Shown here: piece after piece, positions 1 through 7,389 of the stretch | Layout of the letters: each line of letters begins with the position of its first letter | Numbering within the stretch: the stretch's first letter is position 1 | Source: Collimonas humicola | GTDB lineage: Bacteria > Pseudomonadota > Gammaproteobacteria > Burkholderiales > Burkholderiaceae_D | Length of the DNA stretch: 64,000 nt | Assembly (NCBI RefSeq): GCF_018304945.1 | Contig: NZ_JAGQEE010000006.1 | Coordinates: 248,001 to 312,000, forward strand | Direction: 5' to 3' | Translations under genes and position numbers: made by a program | The notes under the pieces: model-generated | Database searches by the model: none | Seen by the model: only the letters and a program-made list of their open reading frames with translations | Told to the model about the DNA's origin: nothing

Positions 1-46
1 GGGACAGGAAGGCCGGCAGGCCGGCGGGGAGGAAGGCGAGGCTCAT
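1..46 (-). CDS. 5' end of a gene cut by the window edge, possibly a DUF350 (YjfL-like) membrane protein
   Basis: On the minus strand an ATG at 46 opens a frame that runs off the window; it begins MSLAFLPAGLP and is hydrophobic. A GGAG lies about 10 bases upstream. It is the fourth same-strand gene after speD-speE, the YgiB-like and the YgiC-like genes. In other proteobacteria YgiC/YjfC and YgiB/YjfM homologues are often followed by a YjfL-type DUF350 membrane protein, so that is the best guess. Only 15 codons are visible, so the identity rests on position. Confidence 0.45.
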   Translation of the reverse strand, partial: MSLAFLPAGLPAFLS

Positions 47-120
47 GGGATCGATGCTCCTTGTAACGAGGTTGGCTGCGCTGTATGACTCTGAAGGCAG
101 ATTGGTGCTTGGTCTGGCGT

Positions 121-1266
121 TCAATCAACAAAATAGTGCGGGATGAAGCGGCTGGTGTCCTTGGTGATCAGCGAGACGTCTTCACGGATGCCGATGCCGG
201 CCGGCGCGTCTCCCACCACCCACGATCCGATCGAGGCATAGGCCGGCGTAATGCCGTCGTCGAATTTCGGCTGCGGCGCGAACGCCTGGTAGACATAGCC
301 TTCGGCGCCGTACTGTCCGGGCTGATGGTGGACTTCGCCGCCGGCATAGATCGTGATGTTTTCGCCTTCGCGCGAATACAGCGGCTTCTTGACGAAATCG
401 CCGCTGATGCGCCAGGCATCGAAAAACGCCGGCAGCAGGTTGGGATGGCCGGGAAACAGTTCCCACAGCACCGGCAGGATGGCCTTGTTCGACAGCACCA
501 TCTTCCAGGCCGGCTCCACCAGGCGCAGCGGCCGCGCCAGCAGATGCTCGGCAAACGCTTCGCGGCACAGCCATTCCCAGGGGTACAGCTTGAACAGGTT
601 GTCGATCTTGATGTCGTGGTCGTCGACGAATTCTGCGTGCCGCTCGTCCCAGCCGATGTTTTCTATCGCCAGCTGCTTGGTGGCGAAGCCGGCCTGGATC
701 GCGGTATCGCGCAGATAGGCCAGGTTGCCTTCGTCTTCTTCATGGCCGCCGATGCAGGCGAAGTGCAGCAGGCCTTTGCATTGATGGCGGCTGGCCAGGG
801 TTTGCCACTGGGCGATCAGTTTTTCGTGCAGCGAGTTGAACTGGTCTGCCTGCGGCAGCACGTCCTGCAGCCAGTACCACTGCGCTACGCTGGACTCCAC
901 CAGGCCGGTCGGCGTATCGGCGTTATATTCCAGCATCTTCGGCGCGCCCTGGCCATTCCAGGAAAGATCGAAGCGGCCGTACAGCGAGAACTCTTTGTCG
1001 CGCCAGCTTTCTTCCACCAGCGCCCAGAACGGTTGCGGAATGGCGAACTGCTCCAGGCGTTCCTTGGCGATCACGTGTTCCACGGCCTGCAGCGCCATCT
1101 GGTGCAATTCGCTGGTGGCGTCTTCCAGGGTATCGATCTGCGCAGCGGTAAAGCGGTAGGCATAGCGCTCATCCCAATACAGATCGTCGATCGAATGGTA
1201 GGTGAAGCCTAGCGCTTCGAACTGCTCCTGCCAGTTGGCGCGCGGCGTCAGGCTTTCGCGGATCAT
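121..1266 (-). CDS. Glutathionylspermidine synthase-like ATP-grasp protein (YgiC/YjfC family)
   Basis: This 381-residue protein matches the E. coli YgiC/YjfC family, homologous to the synthetase half of glutathionylspermidine synthase. That fold uses ATP to ligate a carboxylate to an amine. Family-typical stretches are visible, such as FSLYGRFDLSWNG and KMLEYNADTPTGLVE near residues 90-125, followed by the ATP-grasp region. The true substrate of stand-alone YgiC proteins is not settled. It starts 2 bases after the stop of the YgiB-like lipoprotein gene, as in the E. coli ygiB-ygiC pair, and lies downstream of a fused spermidine-making enzyme, which supports a polyamine-related ligation. Family assignment is strong; substrate is inference. 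Confidence 0.9.
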   Translation of the reverse strand: MIRESLTPRANWQEQFEALGFTYHSIDDLYWDERYAYRFTAAQIDTLEDATSELHQMALQAVEHVIAKERLEQFAIPQPFWALVEESWRDKEFSLYGRFDLSWNGQGAPKMLEYNADTPTGLVESSVAQWYWLQDVLPQADQFNSLHEKLIAQWQTLASRHQCKGLLHFACIGGHEEDEGNLAYLRDTAIQAGFATKQLAIENIGWDERHAEFVDDHDIKIDNLFKLYPWEWLCREAFAEHLLARPLRLVEPAWKMVLSNKAILPVLWELFPGHPNLLPAFFDAWRISGDFVKKPLYSREGENITIYAGGEVHHQPGQYGAEGYVYQAFAPQPKFDDGITPAYASIGSWVVGDAPAGIGIREDVSLITKDTSRFIPHYFVD

Positions 1267-1268
1267 AC

Positions 1269-1667
1269 TTAACCGCCGGCCGAGGAAATGTGGACGCCGC
1301 CAAAGCCGCCGCGCGACACGCTGCGGGCCACCGAGTGGTTGCTCTCGCCGCTGCCGCCGGCCAGGCCGAAACTGTTGCCGCCGCTGCGGGCGCTGCGTTG
1401 CGCGCTGGCGCGTTCGCCTTCATCGTAGCTGGGACCGTAATAGCGGCCGAAGTAAGCGCCGCCATGGCCGCCGCTGGAGCTGCCGCCGGGCGCCGGCTGG
1501 CACAGCTCGGGCCGTCCCCAGTCCTTTTTGCAGTCTTCCTGGCTGGCATATTCATCGCGCGCCTGGCGCGGACCGCAGCCTGCCAGCAAGGTCGACGCCG
1601 CCAGCACCAGCGGTACGGCGCGGCTCTTTCTGGACGACAGCGCGGCGGTTTCCAGGGTTTGCTTCAT
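1269..1667 (-). CDS. DUF1190 lipoprotein (YgiB-like)
   Basis: A 132-residue secreted lipoprotein. The chosen ATG at 1667 gives a basic N-terminus, a hydrophobic stretch and the lipobox LLAGC around residues 26-30. The mature part has ASQEDCKKDWG and PELCQPAPGG, paired cysteines as in E. coli YgiB, then a Gly/Ser-rich tail ending near SRGGFGG, which recalls the RGGFG at the YgiB C-terminus. It is much shorter than YgiB (about 220 residues). It sits between the SpeD-SpeE fusion and the YgiC-like gene on the same strand. Function unknown; probably a cell-envelope partner of the downstream membrane protein. An earlier ATG at 1697 exists but would bury the signal peptide. Confidence 0.8.
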   Translation of the reverse strand: MKQTLETAALSSRKSRAVPLVLAASTLLAGCGPRQARDEYASQEDCKKDWGRPELCQPAPGGSSSGGHGGAYFGRYYGPSYDEGERASAQRSARSGGNSFGLAGGSGESNHSVARSVSRGGFGGVHISSAGG

Positions 1668-1726
1668 AAGACCGATGGTAGGCAAGACGTTCCCCATAAA
1701 GACAACGATGAAAATCCAGCAACAAG

Positions 1727-2986
1727 CTAAGCGCCCAGATTTTGCACGAAATTGGGCAGGGCGAATAGTGCTTGGTGGACATTTTCGTTGTAATACTGCA
1801 GATCGGCCAGCGCCCTGTCTTGCAGGCGGATGGCGATTTCCTGGCTCTCCAGTTGCCGCGGATCGAGCGTATCGCTGGCCACCGCCATGCCCCATAGTGC
1901 GCCGTACAGCGGCACATAGACGGTGTAAGGGCTGACATGCCGGAAGACATCGCCGAGACGCTGGCGCAACTGGCTGAAGCGTTGTGGATGATGGAAGGGA
2001 CTGCCGAGATGCATCACCAACGCGCCGCCGGGAGCAAGCACAGCGCGGCAGGCTTGCAGGAATTCCCGGGTATAGCAGTCTGCCGCCAGCGTGCTGCCGT
2101 CGGCTGCCTGCGGATCGGTCAGGTCCAGCAGGATCAAGTCATAGAGCTGATCGGCGACTTGCGCTTGCGCCGCTTCTTTGACAAAAGCGAAGCCATCCAG
2201 CGCGACATGCTGTACCCGCGGATCGTCCAGGGCGCCATGATGGATCTGCTGCAGATGCGTGCGCGCCAGCTGAATCACTAGCGGATCGATTTCGCAGAGC
2301 GTGATGTGTTCGATCGACGGGTGCTTGAGCAGCTCCTCGCTGCTGCCGCCGTCGCCGCCGCCGACAATCAGCGCGCGCCGCGGATGCGGATGGCTGAGCG
2401 CGGCCGGATGCACCAGGCATTCATGGTAGAAGAACTCGTCGCGCTCGGAGGTCATGAAAGCGCCGTCCAGCCGCATCACCTTGCCGAATTCGGCGGAGTC
2501 GGCGATCTCAATGCGTTGGAACGGCGATCGGGTTTGCGCCAGCGGCGGCGCCAGGCTGGTGCCGTAGGCGGTATGCGGCGTCAGCTGTTCCAGCGCCAGG
2601 GTCTGGCCGCTGGCGCCGTTGCCGCGCTGCAGGCGCTGGGTTTGCCGCTGCGTCGCGGCGAAGCCGGCGATCAGCGCTTCCAGCAAGGCGCTGGCCTTGG
2701 CGCTGTTGTCTTCCGTGAAATTGCAGACATATACATCCAGCGTCACCGCCTGGCGTTCCGGCCAGGTATGCACCGCCAGGTGCGACTCGGCCAGCAGCAG
2801 GGCGCAGGTGACGCCTGCGGCGCTGCCGTCGGCGGCCTGGAAGGGATGAAATTTTTCACCGACGATGGTGAGGCCGGAGCGCCGGGTCTGCGCCAGCACA
2901 AATTCCCGCAATAGCGCCGGATCGAGCAGCAAGCCCGGAGCGCAGCGGCAGTCGTAGCAATCTGCCGTCAGATGTAAACCTTGCAT
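1727..2986 (-). CDS. Fused S-adenosylmethionine decarboxylase / aminopropyltransferase (SpeD-SpeE)
   Basis: A 419-residue two-domain enzyme. Residues 1-115 are a bacterial SpeD: the AESHLAVHTWPE motif gives self-cleavage before Ser68, which becomes the pyruvoyl group, and Cys88 in VYVCNF matches the proton-donor cysteine. Residues 150-419 are an aminopropyltransferase: GGGDGGSSEELL at 209-220 binds decarboxylated AdoMet, CEID at 231-234, and catalytic Asp288 in LDLTDP. One polypeptide could therefore make and use decarboxylated AdoMet to form spermidine or an analogue. The residue after the catalytic Asp is Leu, and the usual Gly-Pro after DP is missing, so substrate preference may differ from E. 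coli SpeE. First gene of the minus-strand operon. No good Shine-Dalgarno is seen. Confidence 0.9.
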   Translation of the reverse strand: MQGLHLTADCYDCRCAPGLLLDPALLREFVLAQTRRSGLTIVGEKFHPFQAADGSAAGVTCALLLAESHLAVHTWPERQAVTLDVYVCNFTEDNSAKASALLEALIAGFAATQRQTQRLQRGNGASGQTLALEQLTPHTAYGTSLAPPLAQTRSPFQRIEIADSAEFGKVMRLDGAFMTSERDEFFYHECLVHPAALSHPHPRRALIVGGGDGGSSEELLKHPSIEHITLCEIDPLVIQLARTHLQQIHHGALDDPRVQHVALDGFAFVKEAAQAQVADQLYDLILLDLTDPQAADGSTLAADCYTREFLQACRAVLAPGGALVMHLGSPFHHPQRFSQLRQRLGDVFRHVSPYTVYVPLYGALWGMAVASDTLDPRQLESQEIAIRLQDRALADLQYYNENVHQALFALPNFVQNLGA

Positions 2987-3270
2987 GGTCTGTTCAGTAA
3001 AAAAGGAGGCCTGGAGGGATAAAATCGATATCGGATTGATAATTCAGTCGTCCAATCCGCATCGGATGCGCTTGCTTGCCCACGGCGTTGCGGCAGCATT
3101 TTACTGCCTCGGAAGGGGAGAAATGCGCGGATTTGAACCGGTATCGACCGCATTTTGGTAAAATATCGGCCTTTGTGGCTGTTCTGGCAGCCGGTGCCGA
3201 CACCCGCTGCCCCGGATGACCGAATTTTGCCCGCCAACCAATTTTCAACCATTGCCTACCCGCTCACACC

Positions 3271-5265
3271 ATGACTTCCACTCTCCCGACTACCAAGATG
3301 GCCAATGCAATCCGCGCACTGGCAATGGACGCTGTACAAAAAGCTAATTCGGGCCATCCCGGCATGCCGATGGGCATGGCGGAAATCGCAGTCGCCTTGT
3401 GGGCCAAGCACTACCGTCACAACCCAAGCAATCCGCACTGGTTCAACCGCGACCGTTTTGTCTTGTCGAACGGCCATGGATCGATGCTGCAATATGCCTT
3501 GCTGCACCTCACCGGCTACGATCTGCCGATGGACGAGCTGCGCAATTTCCGTCAGATGCATTCAAAGACGCCTGGCCATCCTGAAGTCGATGTCACGCCG
3601 GGGATTGAAACCACTACCGGCCCGCTGGGCCAGGGTTTGACCAATGCGGTCGGCATGGCGCTGGCGGAAAAGCTGCTGGCGGCGGAATTCAACCGCGGCG
3701 AACTGGCGATCGTCGATCACCACACTTACACCTTTGTCGGCGACGGCTGCCTGATGGAGGGCATCTCGCACGAAGCCTGCTCGCTGGCCGGCACGCTGCG
3801 CCTGTCGAAGCTGATCGCGCTGTACGATGATAACGGTATCTCGATCGATGGCCATGTCGAAGGCTGGTTCAAGGACGACACCCCGAAGCGTTTCGAAGCC
3901 TACGGCTGGAACGTGATCCGCGCCGTCGACGGCCACAATGTGGAAGCCGTCAGCGCCGCCATCCATCAAGCCAAGCTGTCCGACAAGCCGACCCTGATCT
4001 GCTGCAAGACCGTGATCGGCAAGGGTTCGCCTAACCTGGCCGGCACCGACAAGGTGCACGGCGCGGCATTGGGCGACAAGGAAATCGCCGCCGTGCGCGA
4101 AGCGCTGGGCTGGAATTATGCGCCGTTTGAAATCCCTGCTGACGTCTACGCAGCATGGGACGCCAAGCCGCAAGGCCAGCAATTCGAGGGCGACTGGAAC
4201 GCCATGTTTGCTGCCTATGCCGCCGCGCATCCGCAGCAAGCCAGCGAATTCACCCGCCGCATGAAGGGCGAGCTGCCGGGCAATTTCGAACAGACAGTGA
4301 GCGCATACATTGCCACCTGCGTCGAGAAAAAAGAAACCATCGCCACCCGCAAGGCCAGCCAGAACGCGATCCAGGCGCTGGCGCCGGTGCTGCCTGAATT
4401 CCTCGGCGGTTCGGCCGACCTGACCGGTTCCAACCTGACCAACTGGAAAGAAAGCGTGGCAGTGCGCGCTGACCAGCCGGGCAACCACATCAACTACGGC
4501 GTGCGCGAATTCGGCATGAGCGCGATGATGAACGGCATGGCCTTGCATGGCGGCTACATTCCGTTCGGCGCCACTTTCCTGACCTTCTCCGACTACAGCC
4601 GCAATGCCCTGCGCATGGCGGCGCTGATGAAGATCCGTTCGATCTTCGTGTTCACCCACGACTCCATCGGCCTCGGCGAAGATGGTCCGACCCACCAGTC
4701 GGTGGAACATGTTTCCAGCCTGCGCCTGATCCCGCAACTGGACAACTGGCGTCCATGCGACACGGTTGAATCGGCCGTGGCATGGCAGCAGGCGGTGCAG
4801 CGCAAGCATGGCCCGAGCACCCTGATTTTCTCGCGCCAGAACCTGCAATACCAGGAACGCGACGCGGCGCAGATCGCCAATATCCAGCGCGGCGCCTATA
4901 TCCTGAAAGATGCGCCGGACGCCAAGGCAATCCTGATCGCCACCGGTTCCGAAGTCGAACTGGCGATGCAATCGGCGGCAGCGCTGGCGCAGGAAGGCAT
5001 CGCGGTACGCGTGGTGTCGATGCCTTGCGCCGACGTCTTCGACCGCCAGGAAGGCGCTTACAAGGCCAGCGTGCTGCAGCACGGCTTGCCGCGCGTGGCG
5101 ATCGAAGCCGGCGTGACGGCGTTCTGGCACAAGTATGTCGGCCTGGAAGGCGCGGTGGTCGGCATCGACACCTTCGGCGAATCGGCTCCGGCGCCTGTGC
5201 TGTTCAAGCACTTCGGCTTCACCGTTGAAAACGTCGTGGCCAAGACCAAGCTGGTACTGGCATGA
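3271..5265 (+). CDS. tkt: Transketolase
   Basis: A 664-residue thiamine-diphosphate enzyme of the pentose phosphate pathway, moving two-carbon ketol units between sugar phosphates in the cytoplasm. The N-terminus ([22 protein letters not shown]) and the cofactor motif [13 protein letters not shown] with [10 protein letters not shown] are typical, as is the pyrimidine-domain stretch [16 protein letters not shown]. Length equals that of E. coli TktA (663). The 284-base region upstream contains a TAAAAT -10-like box at 3159-3164 and no other gene. It overlaps the following acetyltransferase gene by 4 bases, and gap follows, giving a small carbon-metabolism cluster. Confidence 0.97.
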   Translation: MTSTLPTTKMANAIRALAMDAVQKANSGHPGMPMGMAEIAVALWAKHYRHNPSNPHWFNRDRFVLSNGHGSMLQYALLHLTGYDLPMDELRNFRQMHSKTPGHPEVDVTPGIETTTGPLGQGLTNAVGMALAEKLLAAEFNRGELAIVDHHTYTFVGDGCLMEGISHEACSLAGTLRLSKLIALYDDNGISIDGHVEGWFKDDTPKRFEAYGWNVIRAVDGHNVEAVSAAIHQAKLSDKPTLICCKTVIGKGSPNLAGTDKVHGAALGDKEIAAVREALGWNYAPFEIPADVYAAWDAKPQGQQFEGDWNAMFAAYAAAHPQQASEFTRRMKGELPGNFEQTVSAYIATCVEKKETIATRKASQNAIQALAPVLPEFLGGSADLTGSNLTNWKESVAVRADQPGNHINYGVREFGMSAMMNGMALHGGYIPFGATFLTFSDYSRNALRMAALMKIRSIFVFTHDSIGLGEDGPTHQSVEHVSSLRLIPQLDNWRPCDTVESAVAWQQAVQRKHGPSTLIFSRQNLQYQERDAAQIANIQRGAYILKDAPDAKAILIATGSEVELAMQSAAALAQEGIAVRVVSMPCADVFDRQEGAYKASVLQHGLPRVAIEAGVTAFWHKYVGLEGAVVGIDTFGESAPAPVLFKHFGFTVENVVAKTKLVLA

Positions 5266-5837
5266 ATCTGAGAGCTGCACGAGCGATCGGCAAGATGGAC
5301 ATCGCCAACATCGTCGGCGATGTCGTCATCCGCCGCGCCACCGTCGCCGATGCGGGGGTGATCGCGGCGGTGCGTATCGATAGCTGGCGCACTACTTACC
5401 GCGGCATCATTCCGGACGACTATCTGGACGGCATGAAGATCGAGGAAAGCACGGCCATCTGGAGCCGCATCCTGTCGGCGACTTCGAACGCCGCCAATGT
5501 CTTCGTGGCCGAGGTCGACGGCGAGGTGCTGGGCTTCGCGGCCGGCATGACGCTGGCTGAATCCAAGCTCGGCTTCGACTCCGAGCTGTCGGCGATCTAC
5601 CTGGAGCCGTCGGTGCAGCGCGCCGGCATCGGCCGCAAGCTGGTGGCGCACGTGGCCGCAGCCCTGGCCAGCGCCGGCGCCGACAACATGCTGGTATGGG
5701 TGCTGGCGGACAATCGTCCGGCGCGCCAGTTTTACGAAATGCTCGGCGCCGAACTGCTGGCCGAGCAGCCGTTCAGCTGGGATGGATTGGAATTGCAGGA
5801 AGCCGGCTATGGCTGGCGCACCATCAGGGTCAGTTGA
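5262..5837 (+). CDS. GNAT-family N-acetyltransferase
   Basis: 191 residues with a GNAT fold. [34 protein letters not shown] is the usual N-terminal strand-helix unit, and [17 protein letters not shown] (about 105-121) is the acetyl-CoA pyrophosphate loop (Q/RxxGxG/A). The C-terminal [13 protein letters not shown] is the conserved helix. The start at 5262 overlaps the tkt stop in an ATGA arrangement; a second ATG at 5295 (MDIANIV) would remove 11 residues and is also possible. Translation is probably coupled to tkt. Its substrate cannot be told from sequence. Confidence 0.88.
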   Translation: MNLRAARAIGKMDIANIVGDVVIRRATVADAGVIAAVRIDSWRTTYRGIIPDDYLDGMKIEESTAIWSRILSATSNAANVFVAEVDGEVLGFAAGMTLAESKLGFDSELSAIYLEPSVQRAGIGRKLVAHVAAALASAGADNMLVWVLADNRPARQFYEMLGAELLAEQPFSWDGLELQEAGYGWRTIRVS

Positions 5838-5897
5838 AACGTTAGTGATGAAGTTGCAGCAAATTTATTGTTATTGTTAATACCTTAGGAGAAAACC

Positions 5898-6911
5898 ATG
5901 ACTATCCGCGTCGCCATCAACGGCTATGGCCGTATCGGCCGCAACATCCTTCGCGCCCATTACGAAGGCGGCAAAAAGCATGACATCGAGATCGTCGCCA
6001 TCAACGACCTCGGCGACTCGAAAACCAATGCCCACCTGACCCAGTACGATACTGCCCACGGCAAGTTCCCTGGCACCGTCACGGTCGACGGCGATTTCAT
6101 CGTGGTCAACGGCGACCGCATCAAGGTATTGGCGCAGCGTAACCCGGCAGAACTGCCATGGGGCGAGCTGGGCGTCGACGTCGTGCTGGAATGCACCGGC
6201 TTCTTCACCACCAAGGAAAAGGCCAGCGCGCATATCAAGGGCGGCGCCAAGAAAGTCATCATCTCCGCACCGGGCGGCAAGGATGTCGACGCGACTGTCG
6301 TGTTCGGCGTCAACCACGGCGTGCTGAAAGCCAGCGACACTGTGATCTCCAACGCTTCCTGCACCACCAACTGCCTGGCGCCGCTGGTCAAGCCGCTGAA
6401 CGACAAGATCGGCGTGCTGAACGGCCTGATGACTACCGTTCACTCCTACACCAACGACCAGGTGCTGACTGACGTCTACCACGAAGACTTGCGCCGCGCC
6501 CGTTCCGCCACCATGAGCATGATCCCGGCCAAGACCGGCGCTGCCGCAGCGGTCGGCCTGGTGCTGCCTGAACTGAACGGCAAGCTGGACGGCTTCGCGA
6601 TCCGCGTGCCGACCATCAACGTTTCGCTGGTCGACCTGTCGTTCGTCGCCGCCCGCGACACCACGGTCGACGAAGTCAACGCGATCATGAAAGATGCATC
6701 GGAAAACGGCGCACTGAAGGGCTTGTTGACTTACAACGTCGAGCCGCTGGTATCGGTCGATTTCAACCACAATCCGGCCTCCTCCAACTTCGACGCCACG
6801 CTGACCAAGGTTTCCGGCCGCCTGGTGAAGGTATCGAGCTGGTACGACAATGAGTGGGGTTTCTCGAACCGCATGCTGGACACCACGGTTGCACTGGTGA
6901 ACGCCAAGTAA
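5898..6911 (+). CDS. gap: Glyceraldehyde-3-phosphate dehydrogenase (NAD-dependent, type I)
   Basis: 337 residues. NGYGRIGRN near the start is the NAD-binding loop, and [12 protein letters not shown] (around 153-164) holds the catalytic cysteine; the substrate-contact [13 protein letters not shown] is near the end. It converts glyceraldehyde-3-phosphate to 1,3-bisphosphoglycerate in glycolysis and gluconeogenesis. A strong AGGAGA lies 7 bases before the ATG. Sits 60 bases after the acetyltransferase gene and is closed by a strong terminator. Confidence 0.97.
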   Translation: MTIRVAINGYGRIGRNILRAHYEGGKKHDIEIVAINDLGDSKTNAHLTQYDTAHGKFPGTVTVDGDFIVVNGDRIKVLAQRNPAELPWGELGVDVVLECTGFFTTKEKASAHIKGGAKKVIISAPGGKDVDATVVFGVNHGVLKASDTVISNASCTTNCLAPLVKPLNDKIGVLNGLMTTVHSYTNDQVLTDVYHEDLRRARSATMSMIPAKTGAAAAVGLVLPELNGKLDGFAIRVPTINVSLVDLSFVAARDTTVDEVNAIMKDASENGALKGLLTYNVEPLVSVDFNHNPASSNFDATLTKVSGRLVKVSSWYDNEWGFSNRMLDTTVALVNAK

Positions 6912-6937
6912 GACCCTGGTTTTGCCTGCATGATGAA

Positions 6938-6966
6938 AACGCCCCGTTGATCGGGGCGTTTTTCTT
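6938..6966 (+). terminator. Rho-independent terminator after gap
   Basis: Perfect 9-base stem AACGCCCCG / CGGGGCGTT around the loop TTGAT, followed by T residues, starting 27 bases after the gap stop codon. Confidence 0.92.
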
Positions 6967-7028
6967 TGGGCGGCAATGCGCTATAGTAGGTTGTGTTGCG
7001 AATAACCTAACCTGATCCGGGAGCCTGC

Positions 7029-7379
7029 ATGACAGTCAGCGCAGATAGCCAAGGCGATTTCGAAACGATTGCCCGCTCGATGACGCCTTCCGACCTGGAG
7101 GTCATGAGGGCCTTGCTGGAATCTGAAAGGATACCGGCGTTTGTCCTCGATGGCGGCATCAATCAGGTGTATTCGCTGCTGGCGGTCGCCACCGGCGGGG
7201 CGCGCCTGCAGGTGGCCTGCGAGGACGCGGCAGCCGCCAGGCAGGTCCTGGCGGTTTTCGAGAGCGGGCAGCTGGCGCTGGGCGATGAGGTCATCGGCGA
7301 AGAGCGCGCTGCGCCGCCGGACAGGCGCAGAGGCCGCGCCCTCGCCGTCATGTTCATGAAATTGCTGGGTATCGTTTGA
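7029..7379 (+). CDS. DUF2007 domain protein
   Basis: 116 residues. Residues 10-80 match the DUF2007 family, often annotated as putative signal-transducing proteins: LEVMRALLESERIPAFVLDGGINQVYSLLAVATGGARLQV is the diagnostic core, followed by a short region to QVLAVFE. The C-terminus is basic and hydrophobic. RBS-like GGGAG lies upstream. It converges on glnE with a 10-base gap. The molecular role of the family is not established. Confidence 0.8.
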   Translation: MTVSADSQGDFETIARSMTPSDLEVMRALLESERIPAFVLDGGINQVYSLLAVATGGARLQVACEDAAAARQVLAVFESGQLALGDEVIGEERAAPPDRRRGRALAVMFMKLLGIV

Positions 7380-7389
7380 ATCCAGTTAT

